Assembly (NCBI GenBank): GCA_024654525.1
Contig: JANLHI010000022.1
Coordinates: 1-64,000, forward strand
Origin: Patescibacteria group bacterium
Lineage (GTDB): Bacteria; Patescibacteria; Paceibacteria; UBA6257; 2-01-FULL-56-20
Length of the DNA: 64,000 nt
Direction: 5' to 3'
Below are positions 58,083 through 64,000 of this stretch, piece after piece. Numbering within the stretch: the first letter of the stretch is position 1; every line of letters starts with the position of its first letter. The notes under the pieces are model-generated. The model did no database searches and was not told where the DNA came from. It worked only from the letters and a program-made list of their open reading frames with translations. The translations under genes and the position numbers were made by a program.

Positions 58083-58664
58083 TTACACTTTAGAAAAATC
58101 CGATAATAACTTTCGTAATTCCTGCTCGGCTGTCGCGGAATCCTTAAACGTCTTATAACCATACCGCTCTGCTTCTTTTTTGTACATTACCCTTTCGCAA
58201 TAATAAAACAACTCCGCCTCCTTACGTTGTAATGCTTCCGTTTTTCCCCAACGAGGACGCTCTCTATTTCTCCGAAAAACCTCTTCAACAGAGTTACCAA
58301 GAAGAAACGCTCCTCCAAAGTCAAAATTGCGTTTTGCAAACTCGGGAATGATATTTACACCTTCAACGATCGCGCCCTTTCCCGATTGGCGCACACTTTG
58401 AATTTTTTGCAGTACGGTAGGTAAAAATGCCTCCGATTGGCGTTTAATATTTTTCCAATTCTCCTCACATGAAACCGTGCGTAAATATTCTTCTTCGTCT
58501 TTATCCCAAAAAAAATTAGCCCACGGTTTAAGCTTTTCATCTTTCTTCATATCTCCGCGAAACGCGTCTATATCAATATGCACAAGCCCGAATTCCGCCG
58601 CAAGCTTTGCCGCGAGGAAACTTTTTCCCGCCGTTGGAATACCACCGATAAATGCGAAAGGCAT
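58083..58664 (-). CDS. P-loop kinase of unknown substrate, 193 aa
   Basis: Walker A GIPTAGKSFLA (~8-18), then LVHIDIDAFRGDM, the acidic substrate-binding strand, and GAIVEGVNIIPEF. The layout is AAA_33/adenylate-kinase-like. Neighbours purM and purE are on the same strand, which suggests but does not prove a nucleotide role. A near-perfect palindrome lies upstream. Confidence 0.72.
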   Translation of the reverse strand: MPFAFIGGIPTAGKSFLAAKLAAEFGLVHIDIDAFRGDMKKDEKLKPWANFFWDKDEEEYLRTVSCEENWKNIKRQSEAFLPTVLQKIQSVRQSGKGAIVEGVNIIPEFAKRNFDFGGAFLLGNSVEEVFRRNRERPRWGKTEALQRKEAELFYYCERVMYKKEAERYGYKTFKDSATAEQELRKLLSDFSKV

Positions 58665-58825
58665 AAGAAAATAGAAAGTAGAAAGATGGAAAATAGAATC
58701 GATATGCTACTGGGTCATTGTACATCCGTGTTTAAAAAAACGGAAAGCGACGCGAGGAATCCCCTTGCGCCGCTACTTATATGGAGAAAAAAACAAATAG
58801 TCAACTTACTTATTGAATCTTCTCT

Positions 58826-58857
58826 CTATTCTCTTATTCGCGCAAATAAGAGAATAG
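58826..58857. promoter_or_regulatory. Near-perfect 32-bp palindrome between purE and the kinase gene
   Basis: Arms CTATTCTCTTATT and AATAAGAGAATAG are perfect, with CGCGCA in the centre (one mismatched pair). It matches the site at 52125-52154 (TATTCTCYTATTCGCGCR...AGAGAATA). On the kinase strand it has no downstream T-run, so a protein site is likelier than a terminator. Confidence 0.5.
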
Positions 58858-58866
58858 TTCTTAAAT

Positions 58867-59388
58867 TTATTTTTCTCTCAAATACTTTTCGAATCCGATT
58901 TTCTCCAGTTTCTGGGCTTTCGCAATGAGCGACTTCTCTAATCCTTTCTTGTAGTCCAAAAATTTCTTTTGTAATTTTTTGTCGCTTATCGCAAGCATCT
59001 GTATTGCAAGAAGTCCCGCATTCTTCGCGCCATCAATCGCAACAGTGGCGACGGGAACTCCGGGAGGCATTTGCACTGTGGCATAGAGCGCATCAACACC
59101 ATGTAAAGCGCCAGACCGAATAGGCACTCCAATAATTGGTAGCGTGGTGTGTGCCGCCATTGCCCCCGCAAGATGCGCCGCACTTCCCGCGCCCGCGATG
59201 ATAACTTTCAAACCACGCGCAACGGCGGTCTGCGCATACTCTGCCGCCCGCGCAGGAAAACGATGGGCGGAAACAACCGTAATTTCATATATCACACCGA
59301 ATTCTTCCAAAACTTTCGCCCCGTCTTGCATCACGGGCAAATCCGAGTCACTTCCCATAATTATTCCAACTTGTGGATTGTGAGTCAT
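58867..59388 (-). CDS. purE: N5-CAIR mutase, class I, 173 aa
   Basis: Rearranges N5-CAIR to CAIR. Motifs: GIIMGSDSDLPVMQDG, VVSAHRFPARAAEYA (catalytic His), AGAGSAAHLAGAMAAHT, PIRSGALHGVDALYATVQMPPGVPVATVAIDGAKNAG. All are standard. PurK, its usual partner that makes N5-CAIR, is not in this window. The stop is 3 bp from the 'frame' of a possible + ORF and no overlap matters. Confidence 0.95.
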   Translation of the reverse strand: MTHNPQVGIIMGSDSDLPVMQDGAKVLEEFGVIYEITVVSAHRFPARAAEYAQTAVARGLKVIIAGAGSAAHLAGAMAAHTTLPIIGVPIRSGALHGVDALYATVQMPPGVPVATVAIDGAKNAGLLAIQMLAISDKKLQKKFLDYKKGLEKSLIAKAQKLEKIGFEKYLREK

Positions 59389-59409
59389 ACGTTATTGATC
59401 ATAAGTTAA

Positions 59410-60252
59410 TCAATACTTACCCATAAGATAATCCATTTTCATTACTTTGAATATAGCATCAAAATTCCCAAGAATCTTCTTTTCTCCTTGGGAAAACGTC
59501 ACAATAAAATGCACTTGCACATTCGGAAGATCTGAATCTTCAATATCTACAAGTCGAGCTTCCACGGTAAATGCGCACGTTTCAGGAATTACGAAACCTT
59601 CTGTTGCATTGATATAAAGACGCTGAAGCCTAATCGACTCTCGCACTTCTTCAAACGAATCACCGGGAAAATAATTATTTCCGTATGAGCCGGGGATGGT
59701 ATGCCCCAAATTGATTTTTAAGGAGTCGTGCGTCGTGGTCATCCAACGTATTTTCTTCCCATGATCTGCAAAAAGTTTTATTGCTGTTTCATACAGCGTA
59801 GAAAAGCTCATCCCCACCTGCGCATGTTCCGCCGCCTTGTATACCACGTTATATATGTCAGTGAGATGTTGTCGCACCTGTCTGTCACCTCCCCCATACA
59901 CAGTACACCCCACATCGCCAATCATCCCGGTGGCTCGGTCTATCGGTGAGGCATAGAGAATCCCAACCGTATCACCATTGAAACGATTATTTTCTGTCGG
60001 AAAAAATTGCGGACTTCGCAGTGTTTCAAATTGAAGTCTTGTATATGGTTTTTTCTCCCCAAAGAGCACTGCCACTCCTCCCGGCGGAGGGTCGTACCAA
60101 CCCATAGGATAAAATTCTTTGTGCGCTGAAAGATTAGCGAGGATTCTATCACAGACTTCCGCTTCCGAAATTCCTTCATGATTTTCAAGTGCCTTGGCAA
60201 TAATTATTCCCGCAGCTTCCCGAGATTTAACAATGGTTCCTATGCAATTCAT
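59410..60252 (-). CDS. M24-family (pita-bread) metallopeptidase-like protein, 280 aa
   Basis: Patterns of the creatinase/aminopeptidase fold: ATGMIGDVGCTVYGGGDRQVRQHLTDIY, AQVGMSFSTLYETAIKLFADHG, INLGHTIPGSYG (the metal-site His) and GFVIPETCAFTVEARLVD (a Glu). The last Glu ligand is not evident, and the first Asp pair is only partly kept, so activity is uncertain. It sits next to purE with 21 bp between, inside the purine block. A role as peptidase or as a non-catalytic fold relative is open. Confidence 0.65.
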   Translation of the reverse strand: MNCIGTIVKSREAAGIIIAKALENHEGISEAEVCDRILANLSAHKEFYPMGWYDPPPGGVAVLFGEKKPYTRLQFETLRSPQFFPTENNRFNGDTVGILYASPIDRATGMIGDVGCTVYGGGDRQVRQHLTDIYNVVYKAAEHAQVGMSFSTLYETAIKLFADHGKKIRWMTTTHDSLKINLGHTIPGSYGNNYFPGDSFEEVRESIRLQRLYINATEGFVIPETCAFTVEARLVDIEDSDLPNVQVHFIVTFSQGEKKILGNFDAIFKVMKMDYLMGKY

Positions 60253-60339
60253 TTTTCCAAAAAATACTTCTTTATTTTATTATAGTGCACCGAACTCCTT
60301 AAAAGTACAAGAGACCTGCGGATTAATCCGAAAGGTCTC

Positions 60340-60654
60340 TTATGCTGAAATTTCGGGGCTAAGCCCCGTGAATCTTGCCACCGTCTCAATGAGACGGGTG
60401 GTAACGACCTCCATTCTTCCCACATCATTGAAAACAATGATGTCGAATATTGGTCGCCGTAATCGGGGCGGAAAATCGGGTATCGGATCACTCCGAAGAA
60501 TAGAGTTGATCACCACCGCGTAGCGATACGCGATCCGCAGTCTCCTCTGTCGCTCTTTCTTCGGCGCACGAATGAAGATGCGAAGCATCATTCCTCTCTT
60601 TGTTAAATGTGCGTTGTTTACTAACGCCTCTAGCGTAACGCCGTTATACACCAT
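60340..60654 (-). CDS. Small basic orphan protein, 104 aa
   Basis: Unrecognised. Arg-rich middle (RIFIRAPKKERQRRLRIAYRYAVV) suggests RNA binding or a basic surface; no known motif. A hairpin (AAGAGACCT/AGGTCTCTT, ~60309-60341) overlaps its stop codon and could be a terminator, though the T-tract is weak. Confidence 0.5.
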   Translation of the reverse strand: MVYNGVTLEALVNNAHLTKRGMMLRIFIRAPKKERQRRLRIAYRYAVVINSILRSDPIPDFPPRLRRPIFDIIVFNDVGRMEVVTTRLIETVARFTGLSPEISA

Positions 60655-60696
60655 TTGTCAATCTCACCGCGCACCCAATGACTGACAATCAATAGA

Positions 60697-61986
60697 TTAC
60701 GGTCTGTAACGCAATGATTTTGCACCAATATCTTTTCGGTAATACATTCCCTCAAAATGAATCTTCCCCACTGCCTGATATGCCTTGTCGAGTGCTTCTT
60801 TCAAAGTCTTGCCTATGGCAGTAACACCCAATACTCGCCCACCAGACGTAACTAATTTTTCACCCTCTAGTTTCGTTCCCGCGTGAAAGACCACTACACC
60901 TGGTATTTTCTCAGCTTCTTCGATACCAGTGATTTCTTTTCCTTTTTCATAACTACCTGGATACCCTTTACTGCAAAGAATAACACAGCACGCAAACCCA
61001 GGGTTCCACTCTATATTCACATTCTCAAGTGTCCCTTCAATGCACGCCTCGACGATATCCAATAAATCGGTTTTAAGGAGTCGCATATAACTCTGCGTTT
61101 CCGGGTCTCCAAAACGAGCATTAAACTCGAGCGTCTTTACACCACCCGAACTCATCTTGAGACCCGGATACAAACACCCTGCGAACGGATATCCCTTCGC
61201 TTTCATTCCTATGAGCGCAGGCGCGACGATTCGCTTTTCAAATTCGACGAGCATCTCCGCCGTCACCCACGGCAAAGGCGCGATGGTACCCATGCCTCCC
61301 GTGTTCGATCCCGTATCATTCTCGCCTATGGGCTTATGATCCTGTGCCGTCGGGAAAAGCGAATACGAAACACCATCCGAAAACACATGAAGTGAAATTT
61401 CCTGCCCATCCAAATACTCCTCAATTACCACTTCCGCTCCCGCCGCACCAAACATTTTCTCCGCCATTATTCTTTGTAAAGCTTCTTCCGCCTCGCTCAT
61501 CGTTTCACACACAAAAACACCTTTTCCTAACGCGAGTCCGCTCGCCTTCACCACAATCGGCGCGCTCCGCGATGCGAGATATTTTTTTGCGGCTTCATAA
61601 TCGGAAAAAGTTTTAAACTCCGCCGTAGGAATCCCCGCCTCTGCCATAAATTGCTTCGAAAATACTTTTGACGCCTCGATTTCCGCCGCGGCTTTTGTGG
61701 GACCAAAGGCGGGAATGCCTTTTGCCCGAAGCACGTCTATAAGCCCCAGCGCAAGCGCATCGTCGGGACCCACCACCACGCAATCCACTCTTCTCTCCAC
61801 CGCAAACGCGGTGAGTTTCTCGATATACGTCGCAACAATAGGCACATTCTCGCCCAACAATTTCGTGCCGCCGTTCCCCGGCGCAATATAAAGCTTCTCC
61901 ACGCGCAACGATTGCGCAAGTTTCCACGCAAGCGCGTGTTCGCGCCCGCCAGAACCAACAACTAATATTGTTTTTCCACTACTCAT
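60697..61986 (-). CDS. purD: Phosphoribosylamine-glycine ligase (GAR synthetase), 429 aa
   Basis: ATP-grasp enzyme joining glycine to PRA. The N-terminal KTILVVGSGGREHALAWKLAQS and IAPGNGGT, then KASGLALGKGVFVCETMSEAEEAL, FNARFGDPETQ and the C-terminal barrel GRVLGVTAIGKTLKEA are present. The start at ATG 61986 is chosen because it overlaps the upstream stop as TAATG, a translational coupling signal, and gives the usual N-terminus. Confidence 0.95.
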   Translation of the reverse strand: MSSGKTILVVGSGGREHALAWKLAQSLRVEKLYIAPGNGGTKLLGENVPIVATYIEKLTAFAVERRVDCVVVGPDDALALGLIDVLRAKGIPAFGPTKAAAEIEASKVFSKQFMAEAGIPTAEFKTFSDYEAAKKYLASRSAPIVVKASGLALGKGVFVCETMSEAEEALQRIMAEKMFGAAGAEVVIEEYLDGQEISLHVFSDGVSYSLFPTAQDHKPIGENDTGSNTGGMGTIAPLPWVTAEMLVEFEKRIVAPALIGMKAKGYPFAGCLYPGLKMSSGGVKTLEFNARFGDPETQSYMRLLKTDLLDIVEACIEGTLENVNIEWNPGFACCVILCSKGYPGSYEKGKEITGIEEAEKIPGVVVFHAGTKLEGEKLVTSGGRVLGVTAIGKTLKEALDKAYQAVGKIHFEGMYYRKDIGAKSLRYRP

Positions 61987-62621
61987 TATTTTGGTTGTAT
62001 CCCCAACTTTCCGGCAACCCACAATATAAAATCCAATTTTTTAGAATCAGGAATTGGACAATCACTAAACTTTTTATTGAAAACCAATAACATATTTTTA
62101 CATCTCCCATCAATCCGCATCTGCTTATAAAAATCTTTGAGTGTTGTGTAATAACTCAAGTACTTTTCAATCCTCTTATATTTTGACGGATAACCGAAAC
62201 CAAATATATGAGATATCTTTGAATCATAAATGGGATATTCTGGATTTATCATATTTAGTAGTTTTGTAGTAAATGAGAACTGGACAGCATTACGTCCTTG
62301 CACATCTTCAAAACTCTGTAATTCTAGCAATATTTTTGCTACATCTTTATCGGTAAAAGATTCTTTTTTCCGAAAATACTGCATCAACTCAAAATACTCA
62401 TGTTTGAATTCAGGTGATAACCCAGCTCTATCTAATCCATAATATGAACGAAATACAAATTGAAAAACAAAATTATTTCTTACATCTCCCTTTTTGAACT
62501 CCGCCGTTAAGAATTTATACACATGCACATCTTCGCACTCAATCAATGCAACAATTCTATGAATATTATTACTTATAAACAAAATTATTTCCTCTAGACT
62601 TCGCATATAAGTTTTCTTCAT
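61986..62621 (-). CDS. Orphan protein inside the purine run, 211 aa
   Basis: No family recognised. Helical, with FVFRSYYGLDRAGLSPEFKHEYFELM, NAVQFSFTTKLLNMINPEYPIYDSKISHIFGFGYPS and LDFILWVAGKLGI. It is clearly more AT-rich than purD and purN, which suggests transfer, yet its stop overlaps the purD start (TAATG) and its start lies 1 bp from the purN stop, so it is translationally tied into the operon. No nuclease or toxin motif is obvious. Confidence 0.6.
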   Translation of the reverse strand: MKKTYMRSLEEIILFISNNIHRIVALIECEDVHVYKFLTAEFKKGDVRNNFVFQFVFRSYYGLDRAGLSPEFKHEYFELMQYFRKKESFTDKDVAKILLELQSFEDVQGRNAVQFSFTTKLLNMINPEYPIYDSKISHIFGFGYPSKYKRIEKYLSYYTTLKDFYKQMRIDGRCKNMLLVFNKKFSDCPIPDSKKLDFILWVAGKLGIQPK

Positions 62622-62622
62622 A

Positions 62623-63342
62623 TTACCCGTTCGGAAACATCTCGACTGCCCTTCGCTTTGCTTCTTCAAGAATCTGCTCCTCGCCGGGGAGAATGAGCGG
62701 CTTTCCTCTCACAATTTCTTTTACCGCGCCTTTCGCAAACATTTCAATCGTTTCAATCTGCACCTTATGCTCTACCGGCAATGCGCGGGCGGCAAGCGTT
62801 TCTGGCGTATCATCTTCTAAAATAGAAACTTGCTTTGCGTGTAATACTGCGCCTTTGTCATATTCGGTAGTCACGCGATGCGCCGTCATCTCTGTCCAAA
62901 AGTCCCGCTGCACCGCACGAACAAAAAATAATCGTGCCGCATGCACACGCTTCCCATACATTCCTTTTCCACCGAAATCCGGCCGCCCCGGGTCAAGCGG
63001 GCCCGGATGTTGGTTTACAATCCTTCCCTCAAACGCCGCGATTACATTTTCCGGAGTTTTCACAAGCCAACCATATTGCCCCACAAAATCTACTCCACGC
63101 GCACGACATTCTTTGATAATCGACTCACCAAACTCATCACGCGAAGGAAACGCTTTTGGTGAAAGCACTATCACATCTTTTTTTGGCACGCCTGCGCGTT
63201 TCACGCGTTCGATACCGCCCGCCTCGGGTTTGCTCGCAATCACACACGCCACTTCCACGCCCGAAAGCCGTCCCATCTGTGTCGCGCGAATAATCGCCTC
63301 CGCAGTAGTCCCCCCGCCGGAAAGTAAAATCGCAATTCTCAT
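62623..63342 (-). CDS. purN: GAR formyltransferase-like protein, 239 aa
   Basis: Transfers a formyl group from 10-formyl-THF to GAR. N-terminal MRIAILLSGGGTTAEAIIRA, then DFVGQYGWLVKTP and the catalytic Asn/His in RIVNQHPGPLDPG (NxHPsLLP in most PurN). The active-site Asp is likely in TEYDKGAVLHAKQVSI. It is longer and more divergent than E. coli PurN (212 aa). ATG 63342 gives the family N-terminus. An ArsR2 palindrome lies 55 bp upstream. Confidence 0.85.
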   Translation of the reverse strand: MRIAILLSGGGTTAEAIIRATQMGRLSGVEVACVIASKPEAGGIERVKRAGVPKKDVIVLSPKAFPSRDEFGESIIKECRARGVDFVGQYGWLVKTPENVIAAFEGRIVNQHPGPLDPGRPDFGGKGMYGKRVHAARLFFVRAVQRDFWTEMTAHRVTTEYDKGAVLHAKQVSILEDDTPETLAARALPVEHKVQIETIEMFAKGAVKEIVRGKPLILPGEEQILEEAKRRAVEMFPNG

Positions 63343-63396
63343 TATATTAAAATTCATTCTACCTTTTCTCATCCAAAAACTCGACAAGCACGCCAT

Positions 63397-63434
63397 CCTC
63401 TATGGAACAATTCTATAGAATTGTTCCATAGAGG
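63397..63434. promoter_or_regulatory. Perfect 38-bp palindrome, ArsR2 site A
   Basis: 19-base arms CCTCTATGGAACAATTCTA and complement. It lies between the ArsR2 stop and the purN start and could control purN-orphan-purD. It shares the core GGAACAATTC-TATA-GAATTGTTCC with the site at 63745-63774. Confidence 0.75.
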
Positions 63435-63439
63435 AAACC

Positions 63440-63727
63440 CTATACCAGTTTGATTAAAATTCTGAAATCTTCGGGCATGTTGGCGCCCAGAGAATAAAAA
63501 ACGTGTCCGTTCATTCCTTTTGCATCCACTACATCAAGTCGTTTAAGAATAGCGAGATGGTTTGAGGTCGCTTTAAGCGAAATTTCCAACTCATCCGCAA
63601 TCTGTCCCACGTGCATCGCCGGCCCTTCCGAAAGCATCACTATAATTTTTAAGCGATTCACGTTCGCCAGCGCCCGAAACACCGTAGTCCAACGTTTATG
63701 ATTCCGATTTCCTTTCGCCATGCCCAT
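63440..63727 (-). CDS. ArsR-family winged-helix regulator 2, 95 aa
   Basis: Sequence RWTTVFRALANVNRLKIIVMLSEGPAMHVGQIADELEISLKATSNHLAILKRLDVVDAK is a classic small ArsR HTH. No metal-sensing Cys pair is seen. Promoter -10 TATAAT (63735-63740) is only seven bases from the ATG at 63727, so the mRNA is leaderless. The 30-bp palindrome upstream covers the -35 position. It is flanked by matching palindromes, as ArsR1 is. Confidence 0.87.
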   Translation of the reverse strand: MGMAKGNRNHKRWTTVFRALANVNRLKIIVMLSEGPAMHVGQIADELEISLKATSNHLAILKRLDVVDAKGMNGHVFYSLGANMPEDFRILIKLV

Positions 63728-63744
63728 TCCATATATTATATCGC

Positions 63745-63774
63745 ATTGGAACAATTCTATAGAATTGTTCCAAT
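63745..63774. promoter_or_regulatory. Perfect 30-bp palindrome, ArsR2 site B
   Basis: 15-base arms ATTGGAACAATTCTA and complement, covering the predicted -35 of the ArsR2 promoter. Fits autorepression. The site lies between purF (upstream) and arsR2. Confidence 0.75.
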
Positions 63775-63884
63775 AAAAAAATATTACCAGCCGTTATAGC
63801 CCTTGTGTTCTTTTTTTATAATTATTTTTGCTTTCGATTCCGACCTTTATTTTTTCAATACAGGAACCGGCATTTTCAACGTTC

Positions 63885-64000
63885 TCAACTCGCAAACAAG
63901 CTTCCCTGACGTTCATGCATCACTTCCATAATACGGACTTCGCGAATACGTTCGCGGATATCTATCGAATATCCGCCCGTGAAGCACGAAAGATTGAACA
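63885..64000 (-). CDS. purF: Amidophosphoribosyltransferase, C-terminal end only (cut by window edge)
   Basis: The frame open to the window edge translates to FNLSCFTGGYSIDIRERI and ends QGSLFAS. The CFTG-x-Y(S/P) motif is the characteristic C-terminal block of PurF ('aCFTGkYP.di'). PurF makes phosphoribosylamine from PRPP, the first committed step, and the other purine genes follow on the same strand. Only ~38 codons are visible, so the catalytic part cannot be checked. Confidence 0.75.
   Translation of the reverse strand, partial: FNLSCFTGGYSIDIRERIREVRIMEVMHERQGSLFAS

Noticed and set aside
1..64000. CRISPR arrays, rRNA genes, insertion sequences
   Set aside because: No regularly spaced direct repeats, no rRNA-like conserved blocks and no transposase frames were seen on either strand.

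Overview
The window reads as a chromosome segment of a Patescibacteria/CPR bacterium, most like a Parcubacteria-type lineage. This is inferred from content, not from a marker gene. The signs are compact genes with very short spacers, a Cys-rich 592-aa zinc-ribbon protein and a CxxC-x17-CxxC protein of kinds common in CPR genomes, many small membrane orphans, P-loop kinases of unknown substrate, several genes with -10 boxes so close to the start codon that their mRNAs must be leaderless or nearly so, and no encoded CCA on the single tRNA. No rRNA, CRISPR array or intact mobile element was seen.

Layout. 1-3.5 kb is a small accessory patch: two orphan membrane proteins, two small proteins with nuclease-like features and the broken C-terminal end of a large serine recombinase. 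3.6-11 kb holds the Cys-rich protein, a HAD phosphatase, threonine synthase, a kinase, and a + strand run (zinc ribbon, GIY-YIG, Nudix, M23 peptidase). 11-18 kb is a methionine/SAM neighbourhood: metG, tRNA-Met, an RlmN-like radical SAM protein, a Cys-rich orphan and metK. The RlmN-like gene and metK share an identical 34-bp segment at the same place near their starts. 18-31 kb is housekeeping and envelope functions (SPFH, glyoxalase, HIT, HD, MliC-like, riboflavin kinase, Nramp, glycosyltransferase, P-type ATPase, UppP, peptidase).

31-32.5 kb is the densest regulatory stretch. A SAM-I-clan riboswitch with its own promoter and terminator sits before a 112-aa orphan. Next comes a promoter, a 27-codon leader peptide and a terminator/antiterminator switch before a GNAT acetyltransferase. 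32.5-39.6 kb is a purine operon (purC, guaB, guaA, purB, purH, all -). 39.7-49 kb carries aldolase, inositol monophosphatase, LexA with a palindromic operator, a MATE transporter, a DEAD-box helicase and an ArsR regulator flanked by two perfect 38-bp palindromes. 49-56 kb has a UvrD/AddB-like helicase-nuclease, TruB, Tag and a LysE transporter. 56.9-64 kb is a second purine block (purM, purE, purD, purN and the 3' end of purF) with a second ArsR regulator and its own pair of palindromes.

Taken together, purF, purD, purN, purM, purE, purC, purB, purH, guaA and guaB give most of de novo purine synthesis. purL and purK are not in the window. The one-carbon/SAM side (metK, RlmN-like protein, SAM riboswitch) and the ArsR palindromes near purine genes suggest layered local control, which is unusual for a reduced genome.
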